Shown one piece after another: positions 1-8,259 of a stretch of DNA of 64,000 nt. The notes under the pieces were generated by a model that ran no database searches, was not told where the DNA came from, and worked only from the letters and a program-made list of their open reading frames with translations. The first letter of the stretch is position 1; every line of letters starts with the position of its first letter. The position numbers and the translations under genes are program-made. This DNA comes from Nicoliella spurrieriana (lineage in GTDB: Bacteria > Bacillota > Bacilli > Lactobacillales > Lactobacillaceae): positions 1 to 64,000 of the forward strand of contig NZ_CP093360.1 in NCBI RefSeq assembly GCF_023380205.1. The letters are read 5' to 3'.

Positions 1-582
1 GATGTATTGATCATCAATTGATACGACGATAACGCTGATTTTTTGAATTCCCTGTTGCTGTAAAGCATTATTGATGTTTTGAATAATTCCGGGTTGGTTC
101 ATGACCCGAATTTGCATTCTAATATGGACCCTCGGCATGATTAAATTCAAAATAGAGTCATCATGGAGTAAGAATTGAATCAACACAATCATGATGGTTG
201 CAATGATTCCAATTAAATAAAGGCCTGCTCCTTCCGTCATCCCGATTGCAGCCGTTACCCAAACTCCAGCAGCCGTGGTTAAACCACTAATTCGATTCTT
301 ATTGGTAATAATCGTTCCAGCACCAATAAAACTAATCCCACTGACAATTTGGGCAGCAATTCGAGTGGGGTCAATACTAATATTATGGACCATTATTAAA
401 TCGTAAAAACCATACTTAGATACAATTGTGGTCAACGCCGCTCCCACCGCAACTACCATGTGGGTTCTAATCCCAGCACTTTTTAATTGTTTGGATCGTT
501 CGTAGCCAATCATGCCCCCACAAAGCATTGCGATAAACAAACGGATTGACCATTCTAAAGTGGCATTCATCATTAAAGGCAC
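1..582 (-). CDS. MgtC/SapB family membrane protein (partial, 3' end outside window)
   Basis: The reverse strand is open from about 582 to the window edge, so the C-terminus is missing. The N-terminal part shows the MgtC/SapB pattern: a first membrane segment ending in GGMIGYERS, then RTHMVVAVGAALTT, and QIVSGISFIGAGTII followed by ISGLTTAAGVWVTAAIG. Members are inner-membrane proteins linked to magnesium or phosphate homeostasis, but the molecular function is not settled. A GTG at 582 sits 9 bases after an AGGATGG ribosome binding site; an in-frame ATG at 573 is the alternative. The soluble C-terminal domain begins around the window edge. Family assignment is good; the exact start is less sure. 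Confidence 0.85.
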   Translation of the reverse strand, partial: MPLMMNATLEWSIRLFIAMLCGGMIGYERSKQLKSAGIRTHMVVAVGAALTTIVSKYGFYDLIMVHNISIDPTRIAAQIVSGISFIGAGTIITNKNRISGLTTAAGVWVTAAIGMTEGAGLYLIGIIATIMIVLIQFLLHDDSILNLIMPRVHIRMQIRVMNQPGIIQNINNALQQQGIQKISVIVVSIDDQYI

Positions 583-608
583 ATCATTTCGCCATCCTAT
601 TCATTAAA

Positions 609-986
609 TTAGTGGTAATAACGCATCATTAGCCAGTTATCATTTTCTTTAAAACCAACTCGATCGTAGACACTTAACAGCGATTCATCGAACGGTTTGA
701 TCACCTTAACATAATCACAATCAAAAAAGCGGCTCCCTAGCTCCAAAACTCGGTATACTAAGCTTTCTGGATTTACCAAATGGTTAAACCGAAAACGATC
801 AAAAGTTAAGTCACCATCTAGTTCATAAATCCGAACATAAGAAATGATCTGTTCATTATTAGTGGCCCACACATGATAAGCCTTTCGATCTGCTTGATTA
901 TTACCATTTACAGAAACAAAATTCTGAATGGCATGGTTTTCAGCTAATGTTAATTCATTAAACGGTTTTACAACCCATTGGATCAC
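609..986 (-). CDS. Small GNAT/ElaA-like acetyltransferase-like protein
   Basis: The protein has about 125 residues and begins IQWVVKPFNELT, which resembles the N-terminus of ElaA-type GNAT acetyltransferases. Its end, YDRVGFKENDNWLMMRYYH, resembles the last GNAT strand. The central part is shorter than usual and the R/Q-x-x-G-x-G/A acetyl-CoA loop is not recognisable, so it may be a divergent or non-catalytic member. GTG at 986 is preferred because AGGAG lies 8 bases upstream; an in-frame ATG at 1004 would place the ribosome binding site inside the gene. It is divergent from the efflux pump at 1115. Enzyme activity is an inference from shape only. Confidence 0.55.
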   Translation of the reverse strand: MIQWVVKPFNELTLAENHAIQNFVSVNGNNQADRKAYHVWATNNEQIISYVRIYELDGDLTFDRFRFNHLVNPESLVYRVLELGSRFFDCDYVKVIKPFDESLLSVYDRVGFKENDNWLMMRYYH

Positions 987-1114
987 AATCATCACTCCTG
1001 ACATTTAGTTATATAATATAATACTTTAAGGTAAAATAAAAATTAGTTTTAAATTTACTGGTTTTTATACTATGATAATAATTGTTTTTATTACATCCCG
1101 GAAAGGATTTTTAT

Positions 1115-2515
1115 ATGAATCGCAAAACACTTTTCACCATTTTAGCAGTTGCCATCGTTTCATTTTTAGGAACGGTTGATATGAGTATTGTTAACACTGC
1201 ACTACCCCAAATATCCAAGGACCTCTCAATTCCAATGAATCAGGCAGAATGGATTTCATCTGCATATTTAATTTTAATCTGCATGTCCCTAATTCTGTTT
1301 GGTAAGTTGGGCGATCAGACTAGTAAAGTCACTATTTTCCAGGTAGGAACCTTCATTTTTACGATTAGTTCGTTATTGTGTGGGGTTAGTTCCAACCTTA
1401 TTATTTTATTAATTGCACGGGGATTCCAAGGAATTGGTGCATCGATGACGATGGCCACTAATCTGGGCATCATTACCGAAGCAGTTCCATTCGAACTGCG
1501 TGGTCGTGCTTTGGGAATCAACACCACCATCGGTCAATTAGGCTATATTGCTGGTCCAGCAGTTGCTGGTTTAATTCTATCGATTGCTAATTGGAATTGG
1601 ATTTTTCTGTTCAACGTTCCAGTTGGGATTGTAGCATTCATATTTGGCCACGTTGTCTATCCCAAAACAAAGCACCAAAAATATCAAATTAATATTGATT
1701 GGTTAGGATTTAGCATCTTAGCGACCACCATTTTAATCCTATTCTTAGCCATTTTTATCGGACAAGCAATTGGTTTTAATCAACCAATTATTATCTGGGG
1801 ATTCATTATTACCGCCATCTTAGCGGCCATCTTTATATTCGTTGAAACTAAGACCCAAGAACCAATATTAGACCTTCAATTATTTAAAAATATTGGCTTT
1901 ACGATCAGCATTATTTCATTAATGTTCATGTATATGATTATTTACTTTAATAACGTATTACTACCCTTTTACATTCAAAACACCCTTAAATTTTCCCCGT
2001 CTAAAATGGGATTAATCATGAGCATTCTTCCCATAGCGAACGTTTTCACAGCATACCTGGGTGGGATTTTATGTGATAAGTACGGTGCGGTCAGGATGTC
2101 ATTACGCGCATCCATTATTTTTGTCATTGCAGAAATGATCTTTGCAATCATTAACCCTAACTGGTCACTAATCGTCCTACTCATTGGGTTCGTGACCTTT
2201 GCAACTGCGAATGGCCTCTTTCAAAATAATCCAATGGTAATGGAGCATGCCGGTAAGGATCAACAGGGAATTGCCGGTTCCATTCTAGCCCTCAGTAGGA
2301 ACATTGGTTTTGCCGTCGGTTTATCACTTGCGACTTCCATCCTTTACTCTGGGATGAGTATCAAAGCAAATCGATCCATTACTACGTATCCATTCGGGCA
2401 TGATGCTTGGTTCGTTTTTGGAATGCATTTTACGTATTGGATTGCTGCACTTATTATGGGTAGCGTTACCATGATGTTATGGTGGCTATTGCATCATAAA
2501 CAAAGGGTCAATTAA
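1115..2515 (+). CDS. DHA2-type MFS multidrug efflux transporter
   Basis: This 466-residue polytopic protein of the major facilitator superfamily is probably a 14-helix proton-driven drug exporter of the EmrB/LmrB/QacA type. Visible family motifs are DMSIVNTALPQI in helix 1 (the D-x-x-I-V-x-x-A-L-P signature), GKLGDQ in the loop 2-3 and ARGFQGIGA in helix 4, followed by GRALGINTTIGQLGYIAGP (motif C type). ATG 1115 is chosen because GGAAAGGA lies 7 bases upstream; the longer reading from 1082 has no ribosome binding site. A short hairpin terminator follows the stop. The substrate cannot be read from sequence. Confidence 0.9.
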   Translation: MNRKTLFTILAVAIVSFLGTVDMSIVNTALPQISKDLSIPMNQAEWISSAYLILICMSLILFGKLGDQTSKVTIFQVGTFIFTISSLLCGVSSNLIILLIARGFQGIGASMTMATNLGIITEAVPFELRGRALGINTTIGQLGYIAGPAVAGLILSIANWNWIFLFNVPVGIVAFIFGHVVYPKTKHQKYQINIDWLGFSILATTILILFLAIFIGQAIGFNQPIIIWGFIITAILAAIFIFVETKTQEPILDLQLFKNIGFTISIISLMFMYMIIYFNNVLLPFYIQNTLKFSPSKMGLIMSILPIANVFTAYLGGILCDKYGAVRMSLRASIIFVIAEMIFAIINPNWSLIVLLIGFVTFATANGLFQNNPMVMEHAGKDQQGIAGSILALSRNIGFAVGLSLATSILYSGMSIKANRSITTYPFGHDAWFVFGMHFTYWIAALIMGSVTMMLWWLLHHKQRVN

Positions 2516-2520
2516 TAAAA

Positions 2521-2558
2521 ACAGTCCTAAGGATAATTTACCTTAGGACTGTTTTTTA
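2521..2558. terminator. Bidirectional hairpin terminator
   Basis: A perfect 12-bp stem (ACAGTCCTAAGG, loop of 8) is followed by six T on the plus strand and preceded by A-rich sequence. It sits between the convergent efflux gene and the DsbA-like gene and can serve both. Confidence 0.85.
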
Positions 2559-2569
2559 GCTATGTGGTG

Positions 2570-3052
2570 TTAATCTGGCAATGTAAAGTTACTATCTGAG
2601 TGGGCATCCCCATCATAAACAATGGTCGGAACACTAGGCACCCCAAACGCTTCAATATTTGCCTTAACTGAAGCTAGAAAATCTATGTCGTTAACCTTTT
2701 GAATATCAAAGTGATCATTCAAAAAGGCTTCTGCATCTGGTTTTGGTAACCGGTGCCATTCTGGTTGGATATCAAATGCAGCTTTAACAAATTCAATGGC
2801 TTGATTAGGATTTGAATAATCAATGTATTCATGCGCTAAATTACCATCTTGCAAGTCTTCCTTATCTTTATCAAGAAACTTAAAATGTGCTAGTAAATTA
2901 CCAGATTGAACTTCTGATTTCAATTTATCAAAATTATTTTCATACCACTTTCTGCAAAAGGGGCAGGCCATATTAGTAATTACCGTTACTTCATGGGGAG
3001 CATTTACGTCGCCAAACGTTAACGTATCACGATCTGATAAATCTAAACTCAT
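2570..3052 (-). CDS. DsbA/thioredoxin-fold protein with CPFC motif
   Basis: The 160-residue protein has a thioredoxin-fold start (DVNAPHEVTVITNMACPFC) and carries a C-x-x-C redox centre, CPFC. Near the end, GVPSVPTIVY provides the cis-proline loop expected opposite the active site. No signal peptide or lipobox is visible, so it is probably cytoplasmic. It fits the small DsbA/FrnE-like proteins of lactobacilli that handle thiol-disulfide exchange. The helical insert between the CxxC and the cis-Pro loop is about 80 residues, as in DsbA. The partner protein is unknown. It stands alone between two terminated units. Confidence 0.8.
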   Translation of the reverse strand: MSLDLSDRDTLTFGDVNAPHEVTVITNMACPFCRKWYENNFDKLKSEVQSGNLLAHFKFLDKDKEDLQDGNLAHEYIDYSNPNQAIEFVKAAFDIQPEWHRLPKPDAEAFLNDHFDIQKVNDIDFLASVKANIEAFGVPSVPTIVYDGDAHSDSNFTLPD

Positions 3053-3094
3053 ATTCTCAACTCCAATTCTATAATTTACTCAATATTAACATAA

Positions 3095-4459
3095 TTAAGA
3101 TTCTTCTGGCGCTTTAATGCTTGAGAATTGTGCAATGATTAATCCCAAGATTAACCCGGTGGCTAAGAACGGAATGAAATCTAGTCCTTGACTGTAAAGT
3201 GGAATTGTATTCATTGCCCAATCGTTAATGGCCTTAATCATAGGTAACTTCGCGAACAATGGTGGTAAGTTATGAATAAAGTCTAGAATTGCTGGAATCA
3301 AGGTTAAAATAACCGTAGTTCTGTAAATGATCTTGTTTTTTCCAATCCACTTATTCAGTAGTCCCAATAGGATAATTGCGATTGCAATTGGGTAAATAAA
3401 GTTAAGTAGTGGTGAAGAGTATAGAATAATTTGTTCCAATCCGAAGTTTGCAATGATAAATGATCCAATCGTTGCAATTGTTAAAAAGAAGTGATAGCCA
3501 AGTTTAGGGAACCGTTTACCCCAATCTTGAGAAAGTGACGTAATCAAACCAATTTCAGTGGTAATACATGCCAGGAAGGTCAATGCTGCTAAAATTCCGG
3601 CACCAGCTAATCCGGTGTAGTGAGCCATAATCTGTGTAAAAGCAGTTCCACCATCAGGTGCTGGTTTGAGATAAGATAAACTAGTGGCTCCTAGGGCAAT
3701 TAAGAAAATGTAAATCAATGCTTCAAAGCCCATCGTAAGGGTCCCAACTTTAGCAACCGCTTTGGAACGTTCTAACTTATCAGTTAACCCAAATTGCTTC
3801 AATGCTGCAATAATCGTAACCCCGAACCCAAGGCCAGCAACTGCATCCATTGTGTTATACCCCTGCAAAAATCCGTTAATCATCATTGATGATGAATTGC
3901 CGGCAGTTGGTAATAGATTAATGTGAGCAAGGTCCCCCTTAATGAAGAATGCAAGAATGAAAACGAAAAATAAAATAATCACGAAAATGGGGTTCAAAAT
4001 CTTACCAACGTATTCAGTGATTTTAGTCTGATTAAATGCCAATCCATATGCTAGACCAAAAAATATGATGGAGAAAATGAATAATGCAATGTGTGAATTA
4101 ACATGGGGGAAGAATGGTTGAATTCCCATCGAAAAAGTAACGGTTGCAGTTCTAGGCGATGCAATCAAAACCCCTAATGACAAATGCACAATTGCCAAGA
4201 AAATCAATGCAAAGTAATGACCAACTGGTTTACCTAGATCATATAGACTGTTACTTTCGGTGTAGCTAATTGCTAAAATCGATAATAATGGTAAAACAAT
4301 TGCTGAAATTAAAAAGCCGGCTGAGGCTGGAAGCCAACTGCTACTACTCGCTTGGCCTAAAAAAATAGGGAAAATTAGATTTCCGGCACCAAAGAATAAT
4401 CCAAAAAGTAATGACGCTAAAATAATATATTGTTTAGTATTTAATTTGCTAGTTTGCAT
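3095..4459 (-). CDS. brnQ: Branched-chain amino acid carrier BrnQ (LIVCS family)
   Basis: This is a 455-residue, about 12-helix cation-coupled carrier for leucine, isoleucine and valine. The N-terminal FGLFFGAGNLIFPIFLGQ is diagnostic for the LIVCS family. Further family features are a conserved SYTES loop and GYNTMDAVAGLGFG in the middle. ATG 4459 is used because AGGAGG lies 7 bases upstream; the longer open frame from 4540 would run through the T-box leader and is not a real start. Expression is controlled by the T-box riboswitch just upstream, so transcription should rise when an aminoacyl-tRNA is uncharged. The specifier is discussed separately. Confidence 0.93.
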   Translation of the reverse strand: MQTSKLNTKQYIILASLLFGLFFGAGNLIFPIFLGQASSSSWLPASAGFLISAIVLPLLSILAISYTESNSLYDLGKPVGHYFALIFLAIVHLSLGVLIASPRTATVTFSMGIQPFFPHVNSHIALFIFSIIFFGLAYGLAFNQTKITEYVGKILNPIFVIILFFVFILAFFIKGDLAHINLLPTAGNSSSMMINGFLQGYNTMDAVAGLGFGVTIIAALKQFGLTDKLERSKAVAKVGTLTMGFEALIYIFLIALGATSLSYLKPAPDGGTAFTQIMAHYTGLAGAGILAALTFLACITTEIGLITSLSQDWGKRFPKLGYHFFLTIATIGSFIIANFGLEQIILYSSPLLNFIYPIAIAIILLGLLNKWIGKNKIIYRTTVILTLIPAILDFIHNLPPLFAKLPMIKAINDWAMNTIPLYSQGLDFIPFLATGLILGLIIAQFSSIKAPEES

Positions 4460-4488
4460 AAAAATTCCTCCTCTAAAATAAAAGGCCA

Positions 4489-4778
4489 AATAAAAAACGC
4501 CCTTAGTAAGATTACTAAGGACGTCGAGACGTGGTACCACCTATTATTCCCAATCACTTCACAATGATCGGCTCCAAAAGTACTGCCTAGCATGCATAGG
4601 CAAGACTTCATTGCTATAATGGGCGCACTCCCAATAGCTACTAATTAATTCATAGCTATGACTTGTGGACTACTTTCATACCATTCGGAAATCCCCCTTC
4701 GCACTTAACGGGGTTCACTTAATTTCTTCCAGGCACTACTCTTCCACGCTCTGTCTTTTAATCGGTCTTTAATTTATA
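4489..4778 (-). promoter_or_regulatory. T-box riboswitch leader of brnQ, with terminator
   Basis: On the minus strand the leader ends in the T-box core AATAGGTGGTACCACG (4545-4530), followed by a terminator hairpin (4524-4498, CGTCCTTAG stem) and a T run. Stem I is closed by GTGGA/TCCAC. It has an AGTA loop-E-like 5' strand and a 3' strand reading GAAAGTAG (4677-4670). The bulge TGGT predicts a tRNA with discriminator base A, which fits Val, Leu or Ile. The likely specifier is GTA (Val, 4673-4671), but the register is ambiguous with AGT (Ser). Confidence 0.88.
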
Positions 4779-4783
4779 AATTT

Positions 4784-4811
4784 ATTATATTATAAAAAAA
4801 TTAAATGTCAA
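4784..4811 (-). promoter_or_regulatory. Promoter of the brnQ T-box transcript
   Basis: Reading the minus strand, TTGACA (4811-4806) and TATAAT (4789-4784) are separated by 16 bases. Both hexamers match the sigma-A consensus. Transcription would begin near 4777, at the start of the T-box leader. Confidence 0.75.
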
Positions 4812-4893
4812 TCTTTTTTTAAATTATTTCCCCATCAAAATCAAATTAGATTTATGATACAATATCATTAATTTCGAAATTAGGTGAATAAAA

Positions 4894-5664
4894 ATGGAAA
4901 AAAATGAAAAAAATTGTTTAGTCGATAATGAAAAATATTTCGCTAATGAGGGGCGGTTACTAAGGGAACTTGATACCACTATTCGTGGTCACATTAAGCA
5001 TGACTATCCTAAAGCTAGTGACAATGATTTTATTTGTAACAAACATTTATTAAAATATCAATTAGAAATGGTCAATCAATTAATTCGTGATGACGAACAT
5101 CGGAATCAAAAAATTGACCGGAAATTAACCAAGACCATCAGGGATAACGACTATCAAATTCAGGATATTAACGAGGCTTTAAATCATTCCGAAACATTTG
5201 GCCAACGAGTGGCCGATCAGGTGGCCAGATTCGGTGGTAGTTGGAGCTTTATCTTAGCCTTTATCATCTTCTTACTTTCATGGATGACCATCAACGTCCT
5301 CCATCTGTTTGGCGCGCACTTTGATCCGTATCCATTTATTTTGTTGAATTTAGCATTAAGTTGTATTTCTGCAGTTCAGGCCCCCATCATCATGATGAGC
5401 CAAAATCGTTCCAGTCATCGCGACCGGCTGGGTGCAGATAATGATTACCATGTTAACATTAAGTCTGAAAACGAGCTCCGCATTTTACACGCTAAATTAG
5501 ACCAGTTAAACCAAAATCAGATTCCCCACAGCTTTGAAATTGAAAAATTACAATTAGAGATCCTGGGTGAAATTAGAAATGAATTGGATATCATTCATAA
5601 CGAACGAGTAGAATTACTAGCAGAAGAAAAACGCCAAAATGAATTAATTAAAAATAAGCATTAA
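4894..5664 (+). CDS. DUF1003 family membrane protein
   Basis: The 256-residue protein has a soluble N-terminal part, then FGQRVADQVARFGGSWSF leading into two membrane helices (residues about 115-165). The loop QAPIIMMSQNRSSHRDR that follows is the DUF1003 signature. A charged, probably coiled-coil tail rich in Glu, Gln and Asn follows (residues about 180-256). The ribosome binding site AGGTGA is 8 bases before ATG. The family is widespread and has no established function; proximity to brnQ is divergent and probably not informative. Confidence 0.85.
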   Translation: MEKNEKNCLVDNEKYFANEGRLLRELDTTIRGHIKHDYPKASDNDFICNKHLLKYQLEMVNQLIRDDEHRNQKIDRKLTKTIRDNDYQIQDINEALNHSETFGQRVADQVARFGGSWSFILAFIIFLLSWMTINVLHLFGAHFDPYPFILLNLALSCISAVQAPIIMMSQNRSSHRDRLGADNDYHVNIKSENELRILHAKLDQLNQNQIPHSFEIEKLQLEILGEIRNELDIIHNERVELLAEEKRQNELIKNKH

Positions 5665-5697
5665 AAATTAACTGTAAAATAAATTCCTTCAAAGTAA

Positions 5698-5738
5698 AGC
5701 AGCAGCGTTAAGAATTTTTCTTAATGCTGCTGCTTTAT
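5698..5738 (+). terminator. Hairpin terminator after the DUF1003 gene
   Basis: A 15-bp stem built from AGCAGCAGCGTTAAG and its near complement has a 7-base loop and is followed by a short T-rich stretch. It starts 33 bases after the stop codon. Confidence 0.65.
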
Positions 5739-5918
5739 TAACTTATTAAATTTAATCTTCAAACTCATCCAATCTCTCTTTATTTTATGATGGGCCTTAA
5801 TCCCCTACAAGAACTAAATTCAACTGTAAAATTCAATTTAAATTAAGGTTTTTTATTTGCGTTACAGTTAGCTAAAGGGATTATACTACTAGCAAATATT
5901 TAAGGAGGCCATAATAAT

Positions 5919-6662
5919 ATGACGTTAAAGGATAAAGTAATTGTAATCACTGGTGCTAGTTCAGGAATGGGTGCTGCTACTACTAAGTTAGCCGTAGAAC
6001 AGGGAGCTAAGTTAGTGATTGGGGCTCGTAATTCTGATAAATTAGATGCTTTAAAGCAAGCTACCAGCCATCCAGAAAACGTAGTTACTAAGGTTACCGA
6101 TGTTTATAAGTTAGATCAAGTAGAAACGTTGGTTAAAACAGCAGTCGCTGAATTTGGCAAGTTAGATATCATCTACAATAATGCTGGAATCATGCCTCAA
6201 GATACGATTGCTAAAAGTGATCCAAAGTCTTGGCAACAAATGGTGGATACAAATATTATTGGAGTTTTAAATGGAATTAAGGCCAGCCTCCCATCCATGC
6301 ACAAGCAAGGCTATGGATTAATCATGGCGACCGACTCAGTTGCGGGGCATGTATTATATCCTGGTTCAGCTACTTACAACGGAACTAAGTTTGCCGTTCG
6401 CGCAATTATGGAAGGACTTCGTCAAGAAGAACACAATAACGGAATTAAGACTGGAATCATTTCACCAGGAGCTGTTAATACCAATCTATTTGATAGCGTG
6501 GGGAATCATGATATCGAAGCCAATTTCAGAAAGATGGCTGAAGATCCAAACATGGCATTGAGCCCAGAAGACGTGGCTAAAGCTGCCATCTTTATGATGA
6601 ACCAACCCCAAACGGTTGATGTGAACGAAATTATTGTTAGACCCACTGGACAAAGTATCTAG
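5919..6662 (+). CDS. SDR family NAD(P)-dependent oxidoreductase
   Basis: This 247-residue classical short-chain dehydrogenase/reductase has the cofactor glycine motif TGASSGMG (residues 11-18), the NNAG motif (about 88-91), and a Ser-Tyr-Lys active site with YNGTK. After the beta-2 strand come GARNS and no acidic residue, so NADP(H) is more likely than NAD(H). The length is normal for the family. AAGGAGG lies 9 bases before ATG and a TATACT -10 element is about 35 bases upstream of the start. The substrate is unknown; close relatives in lactobacilli are annotated only as oxidoreductases. Confidence 0.88.
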   Translation: MTLKDKVIVITGASSGMGAATTKLAVEQGAKLVIGARNSDKLDALKQATSHPENVVTKVTDVYKLDQVETLVKTAVAEFGKLDIIYNNAGIMPQDTIAKSDPKSWQQMVDTNIIGVLNGIKASLPSMHKQGYGLIMATDSVAGHVLYPGSATYNGTKFAVRAIMEGLRQEEHNNGIKTGIISPGAVNTNLFDSVGNHDIEANFRKMAEDPNMALSPEDVAKAAIFMMNQPQTVDVNEIIVRPTGQSI

Positions 6663-6782
6663 TCCGAATTACTAGGCTTAGATAGTTTAAGTTTTTAAAC
6701 CGGTGGACACAACAATAATGAATCATTTTGAAAATCCATATGGACTATTTCATTAGCCAGAAAACAAAATTGTTAATATCAA

Positions 6783-6835
6783 AATAGTTCTTAGCGGAAT
6801 CAATCATTACCGATTCCGCTAAGAACTATTTATTT
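6783..6835. terminator. Bidirectional hairpin terminator
   Basis: A 19-bp perfect stem starts at AATAGTTCTTAGCGG and has a 10-base loop. A-rich and T-rich flanks on both sides let it end both the SDR transcript and the convergent methyltransferase-like gene. Confidence 0.85.
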
Positions 6836-6856
6836 TAAGAAGAATTATGCCCATTT

Positions 6857-7501
6857 TCACCACTTATTACCAGAAATAACGTGGGTTGGTCGCCATGGTC
6901 CTGACCACCAGCCAATCGGCCCGACGTTTTGAACTTTAACACCACTAAAGCCGGCATGCTTTAAAAAAGAACGGTACTGTTCAGAATTTAACCCGCGTTC
7001 GATAATGATAATCCGTCCATTATGATTTACAATCCGGGCAGCTTCTTGAATGGCAAGGATTTTTTTAATCCGCGGTCTGATGTTGCTAAATGTTTGGTTA
7101 ACAATTACTAAATCAAAGGAGCCATTCGGTTGTGATAGTTTTTCAAAATCAGTATCAATTATAGTTATCATTGCTCGTTGCTTTAATCGATTAATTGATT
7201 TGGAAATTGAAGGTTTTGAATCCTTGTTAATAAATGCTACCAGTGCATTTGGTTTCACCTGGGCAGCTTTAATTTGATTAGCCAACACTTCCTTAGACCC
7301 AATCCAAAAAGTGTTTAAATAAATCAGCGCACTGATCAACAATAGCCAACTGATTAACATAATTAATAAATTATCATTGGCAATGTAAAATCCAACTAAC
7401 CCAAAAATAAACATTACCATTGGCACGGTGGGTACATAAATGTGGATATTTAAATTGAATTCAATTCCCCGGCGTTTACGATGGCGTGACTTTTTTAGCA
7501 T
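6857..7501 (-). CDS. Membrane-anchored SAM-methyltransferase-like protein
   Basis: The roughly 214-residue protein starts with a very basic stretch (KKSRHRKRR), then two membrane helices (about residues 25-70). The cytoplasmic domain looks like a class I SAM-dependent methyltransferase: FDLVIVNQTFS resembles motif IV, EAARIVNHNGRIIIIERG resembles the methyltransferase motif with the conserved glycine turn, and the end HAGFSGVKVQNVG resembles the final beta hairpin. The classical motif I (E/D-x-G-x-G-x-G) is not recognisable, so binding of SAM is uncertain. It lies 9 bases after the gene at 7511-7942 and is probably co-transcribed. Confidence 0.6.
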   Translation of the reverse strand: MLKKSRHRKRRGIEFNLNIHIYVPTVPMVMFIFGLVGFYIANDNLLIMLISWLLLISALIYLNTFWIGSKEVLANQIKAAQVKPNALVAFINKDSKPSISKSINRLKQRAMITIIDTDFEKLSQPNGSFDLVIVNQTFSNIRPRIKKILAIQEAARIVNHNGRIIIIERGLNSEQYRSFLKHAGFSGVKVQNVGPIGWWSGPWRPTHVISGNKW

Positions 7502-7510
7502 CACTAACCC

Positions 7511-7942
7511 CTATAATAGTTTTTCATTAACCATTACGTAGTGATGAACCCAATCAAAGCCATCTAACATTTGCAAAATTCCCTTGATGATGTCTTCCTC
7601 GCTAAATTGGTCCATATACTTAGTGGCACTGTTCATTTCACCCACTTCAATGCCGAACTCATTACTTAAAGTATCCTTCGCGAAAATTTGTTTTTCTAAA
7701 TTATTGGCTAATTTTTCAAAGTGAATTGAGTTCAAATAATGAAAGTCTTTAAAGGTAAAAACACTTTCATCGTCATCATCGCTACCAACATAAATGGAGC
7801 AACCATCCACATCCACTTTAAAATGGGGCATCTCAGGATCAAAAGTATCCAAGATATCATCAGTAATGCGGACTAGACTATGTATTTCCTTGCTATCATT
7901 TAATAGTGCTCTGATCTTATTCAAATCAAAATCAATTTTCAT
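7511..7942 (-). CDS. Acidic hypothetical protein
   Basis: I do not recognise this 143-residue acidic protein. It is rich in Asp and Glu, with a GSDDDDES patch near residue 55. There is no signal peptide or membrane segment, and it ends in an aromatic stretch (FDWVHHYVMV). The ribosome binding site GGGGG is 8 bases before ATG. It is the first gene of a two-gene unit with the membrane methyltransferase-like protein. The 13-base palindrome ATGCTTTAAGCAT (7980-7992) lies in its promoter region and could be an operator, but no regulator can be named. Confidence 0.6.
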   Translation of the reverse strand: MKIDFDLNKIRALLNDSKEIHSLVRITDDILDTFDPEMPHFKVDVDGCSIYVGSDDDDESVFTFKDFHYLNSIHFEKLANNLEKQIFAKDTLSNEFGIEVGEMNSATKYMDQFSEEDIIKGILQMLDGFDWVHHYVMVNEKLL

Positions 7943-8003
7943 CGTTGGGTCCCCCTATTCTCTACAAATTTATAATATCATGCTTTAAGCATAAAATCAC
8001 ATT

Positions 8004-8043
8004 AAAACCAAAAAGCCCGCTAAAAAGCGGACTTTTTGGTTTT
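8004..8043 (-). terminator. Hairpin terminator downstream of the ArsR-type gene
   Basis: A long stem (AAAACCAAAAAG with CCGC, loop TAAAAA) is T-rich on its 3' arm on either strand. It lies beyond the stop of the ArsR-like gene on its strand. Its right arm overlaps the proposed -35 element of the divergent small RNA. Confidence 0.6.
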
Positions 8044-8065
8044 AATAATAAAATTATGATATAAT
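8036..8065 (+). promoter_or_regulatory. Promoter of the candidate small RNA
   Basis: A perfect TATAAT at 8060-8065 lies 18 bases downstream of TTGGTT (8036-8041). No protein gene follows on the plus strand, which points to a non-coding transcript. Confidence 0.45.
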
Positions 8066-8071
8066 TAAAAT

Positions 8072-8201
8072 GTCTTGGTTTGTCATAACTAATTAACTAT
8101 TAAAAATTATTAAATAATTGCCCCCCAAAAGCAATTAATTGGTCTTAATGACATTATCAGGAATTTACTAATTACCAGTGCAATGGTAATTAGTTTTTTT
8201 T
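8072..8201 (+). ncRNA. Candidate small regulatory RNA with C-rich loop
   Basis: This gap of over 300 bases between minus-strand genes holds a plus-strand transcription unit without a gene. It has a TATAAT promoter. In the middle is a hairpin TAATTGC/GCAATTA (8115-8137) that exposes a CCCCCAAAA loop. It ends in an intrinsic terminator, an 11-bp stem ACTAATTACCA with a GTGCAA loop (8167-8194) followed by eight T. The T run is only on the plus strand, so the terminator is directional. C-rich single-stranded loops are typical of Gram-positive sRNAs such as RsaE/RoxS that pair with Shine-Dalgarno sequences. An 8-codon ORF at its start has no ribosome binding site. Targets are unknown. Confidence 0.5.
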
Positions 8202-8259
8202 ATTTAGTGAATTATCATAGTTATATATAACCATACTTTGATATATTTTTCAAGTAAAA

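Noticed and set aside
4460-4540. Longer BrnQ start at 4540
   Set aside because: That reading runs through the T-box terminator; the ATG at 4459 has a strong ribosome binding site.
8070-8096. 8-codon ORF at the start of the candidate small RNA as a leader peptide
   Set aside because: No ribosome binding site and no alternating hairpins after it; the ATG is almost at the predicted transcript start.
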